DNA of 64,000 bases from assembly GCA_951802425.1 (NCBI GenBank), contig OX637804.1:1054001-1118000 (forward strand), written 5' to 3'. The DNA is from Clavaria fumosa. Lineage: Eukaryota > Basidiomycota > Agaricomycetes > Agaricales > Clavariaceae. A model generated the notes under the pieces. That model had not been told where the DNA came from. It searched no databases and was given only the letters and a program-made list of their open reading frames with translations. A program made the position numbers and the translations under genes. Positions 58,687 through 64,000 of the stretch are shown piece after piece; the stretch's first letter is position 1, and each line of letters begins with the position of its first letter.

Positions 58687-60243
58687 TCATGCTACGTACG
58701 GCGGCGGCGAAGAGGTCACGTTCTGCCTTGCTAAATCGGGAGACTTTGATAACGGTTGCAAGAGCAGATTGCTGACCACCTGTCTCTCCCGCGGGCTCAA
58801 CCGCGCACGAGATACGACACCAAGAACGGCCGCAAGGTTAAAGGGACCCTTCTGAGCCGCGCTCATCGGGGACTGCTGGAATAGCGGTATTGGATCTGGT
58901 AATGACGTCTCTGGCGCCGCAATGGCAGGAGCATCCGAAGGCTGGGTGTATGGCAGCTGCCCAGCGGCCGGCAGGGCGCGAGGTGCTAAGTGTGGTGCCA
59001 AGTGTGGTGCCAAGTGTGGTGCGCTAGGCTTCCTGGCCCAGGCGTTCCGGGGTTTGTGTAGAACAGGCTCCGCATCTAAGGGCGTGATGGTACCTTGGGA
59101 TGGCCTCCGGCCAGCTAGAGAGGGTGCATGCTGCGAGGCTTCCGGCCCTTTTTCCGGCGGACGCTGAAAAGCCGAAAGGGGTGCAAAGGGCGACGATTTA
59201 CTTGCGGGTGCTACATTAGTTGCAGGATTAGTTCCAAGGTGTTCTGCGCCTGACAAGCGTCGCGATATAATTATGGTAAGATGAGGGTTGCATGTGCCAG
59301 GGGAGATACGATGGACACACCAGAAACTTGGAACAGTGGTGAGAGATAGGTAGGCATTCCTGAGTCATTTGCGGGTTGAGGATCGAAGGGAGAATATGCT
59401 CTTGCCAGCACCGAACGTGTACGCTTCCGCCAGAACACGAATATGAGAACGAACGGAATAACGGCCACCACACCAACGACACCACCGATAACCGACAAAC
59501 GCCGTGAGTCGGGGAAGGGGGTTGGAGAAGAGGACATTGTTGGCGAGGACAACGGCTTCGTGGGGGTTGAGAAAGGAGACAGCGGTGGGGAGGACGTCGG
59601 TGAGGACGTTGGCGCGATAGCCAGGTTTGGGCTGCTGATCGATTAGTATGTTGTATGGAAGCATAGAGAACGAGTAGTACTTGAGAAGGATGGTCGGGAA
59701 TGCGCCTGTGGGAAAGCTGGCAACGGGCCTGGTGATTTTTGAGTCAGGACACACAGCAGACGGCAAGGAGACATACATGTACATAGCACTTGTGTCGACG
59801 ACAGTCGTCGTGTGGGAAGCGGTTCGAGTGAAAGATGCAAATTCAGTCGTAATGTAATCCAGACGGGAATAGGTTGTCGTGAGATCACCCAAGCAAGCCG
59901 ACGATGACCCAGGCTGGACAACGTAATCCAACGGTGCGTTTACGCGAAACGCGATACCAGCGGGAATGTTGCAAATCCACTCCACGTAGCCGATGCCTTT
60001 GGGAATATCAATGTTGAAAATATCGTGCGGTGCGTCCCGAATGGAAAATGAGAATGCATATCCATCCGCCGTCGTGTTATAGAAAATGTAGAAAGGCTCG
60101 CATTCAGTGGCCGCGAGTGGAAAGATATATCGAGGGTTGTCCCCGTAGTCTACCAGCCACCCTGTAGTTGGTGCCAATGGCTTCGCAGCTGTGGCTAGAA
60201 TTGCAAAAGCCAAGGTCGCCAGAGCTGCACACTGCGAGAGCAT
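58687..60243 (-). CDS. Family A single-pass membrane protein (copy A2), PPPY tail
   Basis: Exons 60243-59681, 59631-59321 and 59249-58687 give 478 residues. Signal peptide MLSQCAALATLAFAILATAA; ectodomain with TECEPFYIFYN, GYVEWICNIPAG and VVQPGSSSACLG, the layout of KRE9/KNH-like fungal surface domains; an S/T/P stalk; transmembrane helix VIGGVVGVVAVIPFVLIFVF with a WRKR stop-transfer. The cytosolic tail has RRPSQGTITP and a conserved module (VLGVVSRARLSPRERQVVSN) and ends SSPPPYVA. PPPY is a PPxY motif, the ligand of WW domains such as those of Rsp5/NEDD4 ubiquitin ligases. A 12-bp triplicated LAPH repeat occurs at about 58983-59020. Role unknown. Confidence 0.85.
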
Positions 60244-61138
60244 TGTCGTCGACGTTGAGAAAGAGGAGTGTTGCCTTGTAAGGCTGTATCTTGATGCCCT
60301 ATTATCACCAACCGCATGGGCAAGCGAAGGTCATAGTCTTCATTTTGTCTGGGCTGCCGTTACCCTCCGCACTATCCCAGCATGGTTCTAGACAGCGAAT
60401 GGGGTGTCGTTGAAGCCAGAGCTGTCTCTCTCCCGCTCGACGTCCAAGATTCTACCTGTTGCAGGGTCCCCACATCCTTGCAACGTTGAGCAGTACGCCT
60501 GGACAGTGGACACCCAGAAGGCGTGAACGAAGATTCGTGGGTGGGTGGGACGTTTATCAACGTCGTCTTGGTGACCACAAATAAAAGGTCGAGGTTTTGA
60601 TGGTATTGTCGACGGAATAACAGTAGGTCAGCATCTCGATTGTTGAGCGCAGGTACACTCACTACATCGATACGGTAGGCAGAGTCATCATCCTCATCCA
60701 AAACAATGGGCGGGCACAGCCATAAACGCTTCTATCATCACACCTGCCCTTTCCGCTTTGCCCAGAGCTTGTTACAGCTATAACAATCTCAAACTCCATA
60801 CCAAATCACAGGAATTGTCCCCATACAGTACAATATGTTCACAAAGACCCATTCAAATCACCAAACTCTGGGTCACAATTCTGCCTCATTGGACCTCACC
60901 TTGGAACAGTCCGGGTAGAGCTTTTCAGGATTGACACAAGATGCCATTCCCTCAAGACTTTGAAATAAAAAACAAATTCTCGGTTGGGCAGCATATGAAG
61001 ATCCCACCTAATGACCTGAGGAATTCCAGATACGCTACATAAGAATGGATGATAGAAGTATAGAACACCTGACTGCGAACATGAAACTTCATCAGCTGTC
61101 TTTACTCTTCTGACACCCCACAGAAAATTCATAGTCAT
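60244..61138. other. A2 promoter and A3 3' flank
   Basis: 60243-60560 is the A2 leader and promoter, related to 39699-40010. The rest shows no gene. Confidence 0.6.
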
Positions 61139-62821
61139 TCATGCTGAATATGGTGGCGGCGAAAACGTCGAATCCTGAACTACGGGATCGGGTGGTGCTG
61201 GTGGGGTTTGGATGAGCAGATTGTTGAAGGACGTGATGACTTTTCTCTCCCTTGGGCTCAGGGGCGCACGCGAGATGACCCTCAGAACGGACGGAAGGTC
61301 AAGGTTACCATCCTGAGTCCCGCTCATCGAGGACTGCTGGAACGACGGCATTATGTCCGGCAATGACGTCGTTGGTTCAGTATTACTGGGACTATCCATG
61401 GAAAATGTGTATGGCGCCTGCCGGTCCGTAGTCGGCGAAGCGCGGGATGCCGAACTCGGGGGTGGTGAGGGGAGGGGTCTTTGGTACCCATCCGGGGATT
61501 CGCGCGATGGTTGGGGTAGAAGAGCATGCCCCGCTCCGATTGGTAGGAAGGCGCCTTGGGATGGCCTTTGGCCAGTGAAAGGAGAAAAGGGAGGCATTTG
61601 CTGGTATGATCCTTGCACATCACCTGGCGGAGATTGAAACGCCGAAGTGCGTGCAAACGATAATACTCTATCCGGAGACGTAGGACTGCTTGATACTGGA
61701 GACCCTATGGCACTACCGTCAGACATGCCGTCGTATGGCGAAAACGGATACTGCGGCGTGTTGCCATAAAATTCTGGGCCTGACTGGCGTGTGGCTTTAA
61801 ACAAAGTAAGATGAAAACGCATGCGCTAGGGAAAATATGGCGAACGCACCAGGATACTGGAATGGTGATGGAAGGGGCGAGGACCCCACTTCGCTTGTTG
61901 AAAGCCCTGAGACAAATGCGGGTTGAGGATCGATGGGAGAAGAAGTTCTTGCTGGCACTGAACGTTCACGCCTCCACCACAGCACGAATATGAGAGCGAG
62001 AACGAGTAGAACGAAGGCCACCGCGCCAACGATGCCACCAATAACAGAGGAAGAGAGTGGTTTTGGAGTGGGTGTGGGAGAAGGGGGCGGTGCTGGCGGC
62101 GTGGGAGAAGGGGACGTTGTTGGCGGCGACGATGTTGGCAGCGACGATGATGGCGGCGTAGGAGAAGGGGACGGTATTGGCGGCGTGGGAGTCGGGGGAG
62201 GAGTCGGCGCTGCGACAGCCAGGTCCGAGCTATTGAATCACTTAGTATGCTGTGTGGAAGCACAAAATACGAGTCTCACTTGAGAGTAATAGTCGAGAGT
62301 GCGCCTGTGGGAAAGCTGGCAATGGGCCTGATGATGGTTGAGTCAAAGACACAACAGCAAACTGCTAAGGAGACATACACAATATTTGTAAAGGTGGGAG
62401 ACGAGGTTGGGGAAGCGGTTCGAGTATAGGATGCGAAAGCAGCCGTCGAGTAAGTCAGAAGTGGATAGGTTGTCGTCACATCCTTCAAGCAAGCCGACGA
62501 CGACCCAGGTTGAACGACATAATTCAGTGGAAAGTCCACATAGAACGTGAAACCGGCGGGAATGTTGCAAATCCACTCCAAATAACCGACGCCTATGGGG
62601 GGATGGATGAGGAAAAGAGTGTTTGAGTGGCTGAAGGTGAACGGGTTGACAGGCACGGTCACATTGTAGAAAATGTAGAATGGCTCGCATTGCGCGACAG
62701 TGAATGGAAAGACATATCGAGCATAGCCATAGTCCTTTAGGTATCCTGTCTGGGGTGGAGCCGCAACTACAGCTAGAATCGCACCGACAACGGTTGTCAG
62801 AATAGCGAATTTCGAACGCAT
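61139..62821 (-). CDS. Family A single-pass membrane protein (copy A3), PPPY tail
   Basis: Exons 62821-62280, 62229-61850 and 61794-61139 give 525 residues. Signal peptide MRSKFAILTTVVGAILAVVA; ectodomain AQCEPFYIFYN, GYLEWICNIPAG and VVQPGSSSACL; a proline-rich stalk (PTPPPTPTPP); transmembrane helix VIGGIVGAVAFVLLVLALIF then WWRRER; tail with GQRPSQGAFLP, the module VLRVISRAPLSPRERKVI and the end SPPPYSA. A cryptic second start region upstream (to 63001) belongs to the leader. Same intron positions as A2. Confidence 0.85.
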
Positions 62822-63250
62822 TGTCGTCGATGTCGAGAGGGAAGCACCCTGCCTCGCAAATCGGAATCCAACCACATGGAAGAGTCGGAAATTCCCTTGC
62901 TTGTCAAGCGTCGTTCCAAACCTTACCGGTGATTTACCGGTGATTCGGATCATTTCGATGAATCTCTCCAACCATTGGATGAAATCCTTGCATTTTTTCA
63001 TTGCAGTAGTCGACTAGTCTCTGTTGCAATGAAAGCTTAGAGTCTTCCAATATCAGAACATTTTTATGCAAGATTGAGCGAAGAAATTCGCTTCGGATCT
63101 GCTGACTAAGCAGCTGACTGCTGTATGGGGCCACCAAGTTGGAAGCGCCAGTGAGCGCTCTCTTGGAATGAGTTGGATGCATATAAAGGCCTGCCTGTCT
63201 CGCTTCAAACCGCTTCGGAACATAGTGCTTTCTGACTCGTTGCGCCACAG
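62822..63250. other. A3 promoter region
   Basis: No supported gene. Open frames here lack family support. Confidence 0.45.
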
Positions 63251-63251
63251 A

Positions 63252-63389
63252 TTATCGATCATCGATGAACGGAAAGACATACACAGAGTCAGGACTGGAA
63301 CCCTTTAAGTGCCCTGTCTCTGGTGGTGCTGCAACTGCAGCTAGGGTTGCAACAGTAAACACCGCCAGAAATATGACTTGCGAGTGCAT
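63252..63389 (-). pseudogene. A5, family A signal-peptide fragment
   Basis: The ATG at 63389 opens MHSQVIFLAVFTVATLAAVA and runs to YVFPFIDDR and a stop. The CEPF ectodomain is missing. The upstream leader (CATTGTCGTC ... GAGAGAAGGC) matches other family A leaders. A truncated relic. Confidence 0.75.
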
Positions 63390-63757
63390 TGTCGTCACCT
63401 TCTGGAGAGAAGGCGGTGCCTTGCAAAGCTGTAGGCGCCCCGTTATCAACGACCACATCGAAAATCGTAGTCCTAATCCAATATTTGGCCAGGCGTTACC
63501 ATGCGCAGATAGTGCGGATTCCGCACTATCTCGACATAGATAGATGTCCCTTGAAGTCTACACTTTCTCTCACCCGACACTCTCCCACTCGAAGTCAGGC
63601 CAGGGCCATTTCGACAAACTTGTGGGCGTGAGCGAGATTCATGGTGAGTCAAGGAACTTTCTATCGATGGCGCATCCAGATGTGGGGTTAATCGTCACGT
63701 GTCGAACCTGCCGTCTTTACTCCTCTGGACACACCCACAGAAAATTCATGGCCATAT
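63390..63757. other. A5 leader and A4 3' flank
   Basis: Relic leader of A5, then the 3' flank of A4, which resembles the A3 3' flank (ACACCCACAGAAAATTCATG). Confidence 0.5.
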
Positions 63758-64000
63758 TCATGCTGAATATGGTGGCGGCGAAAACGTCGGATCTTGCTCT
63801 ACGGCATCGGGTGATGTTGATGGGCCTTGGATGAGCAGATTGTTGAAGGATGTGATGACTTCTCTCTCCCTTGGGCTCAGGGGCGCACGCGAGATAACCT
63901 TCAGAACGGACGGAAGGTCAAGGTTACCATCCTGAGTCCCGCTCATCGAGGACTGCTGGAACGGTGGCATTGTGTCCGGCAATGACGTCGTTGGTTCAGT
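63758..64000 (-). CDS. Family A membrane protein (copy A4), C-terminal end only
   Basis: Only the last part of the final exon lies in the window; the gene continues beyond 64000. It reads the cytosolic tail module VLKVISRAPLSPREREVITS and ends SPPPYSA, nearly identical to A3, so it is probably a recent tandem copy. Confidence 0.85.
   Translation of the reverse strand, partial: TEPTTSLPDTMPPFQQSSMSGTQDGNLDLPSVLKVISRAPLSPREREVITSFNNLLIQGPSTSPDAVEQDPTFSPPPYSA

Overview
The window is nuclear DNA of a filamentous basidiomycete, most likely an agaricomycete. Genes carry many 48-90 bp introns with GT-AG or occasional GC-AG ends. The gene set includes a C2-NACHT-WD40 NLR of the agaricomycete type, an NF-X1/FAP1 zinc-finger protein, an IKS1-like kinase, cystathionine gamma-lyase, and several expanded families of secreted or membrane proteins. 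Exon models were built by eye from splice signals, frame continuity and comparison of paralogues inside the window. No database search was run.

Layout. 1-1890: 3' part of a Ty1/copia element and its LTR. 1892-2794: deleted pogo-like DNA transposon with perfect TIRs. 3045-9154: an FAP1 gene (minus strand) and, beyond it, a membrane-protein gene of 'family A' lying between two copies of the FAP1 last exon. 10.2-32.1 kb: an accessory array of three interleaved families: B (secreted NucA/NucB-like nuclease domain, 4 exons), C (secreted, proline-rich linker plus an LRAT/NlpC-P60-like permuted papain-fold domain, 4 exons) and D (small protein, remnants of which follow four B copies). B and C recur as divergent pairs. 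Three B and four C genes look intact, with many decayed copies between them. Both families carry proline-rich coding minisatellites of independent origin.

33.4-43.1 kb: two intact SHB17-like histidine phosphatase paralogues flank a 1580-residue C2-NACHT-WD40 protein, whose 5' leader is homologous to the leader of family A. 44.2-47 kb: a decayed C relative and a Cys-rich surface protein with a broken relative. 47.8-58.2 kb: conserved housekeeping genes: cystathionine gamma-lyase, a tandem-RRM protein, a YBP/glomulin-like helical protein and an IKS1-like kinase. 58.7-64 kb: a tandem run of family A (single-pass membrane proteins ending in a PPPY motif), the last one cut by the window edge.

Interpretation: the housekeeping blocks are ordinary. 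The B/C/D array is the unusual part. It is a locally duplicating set of secreted hydrolase-like proteins, arranged as nuclease plus papain-fold pairs with a small partner gene behind the nuclease. Its function is not known from the sequence; an effector, antagonism or self/non-self role is only a hypothesis.
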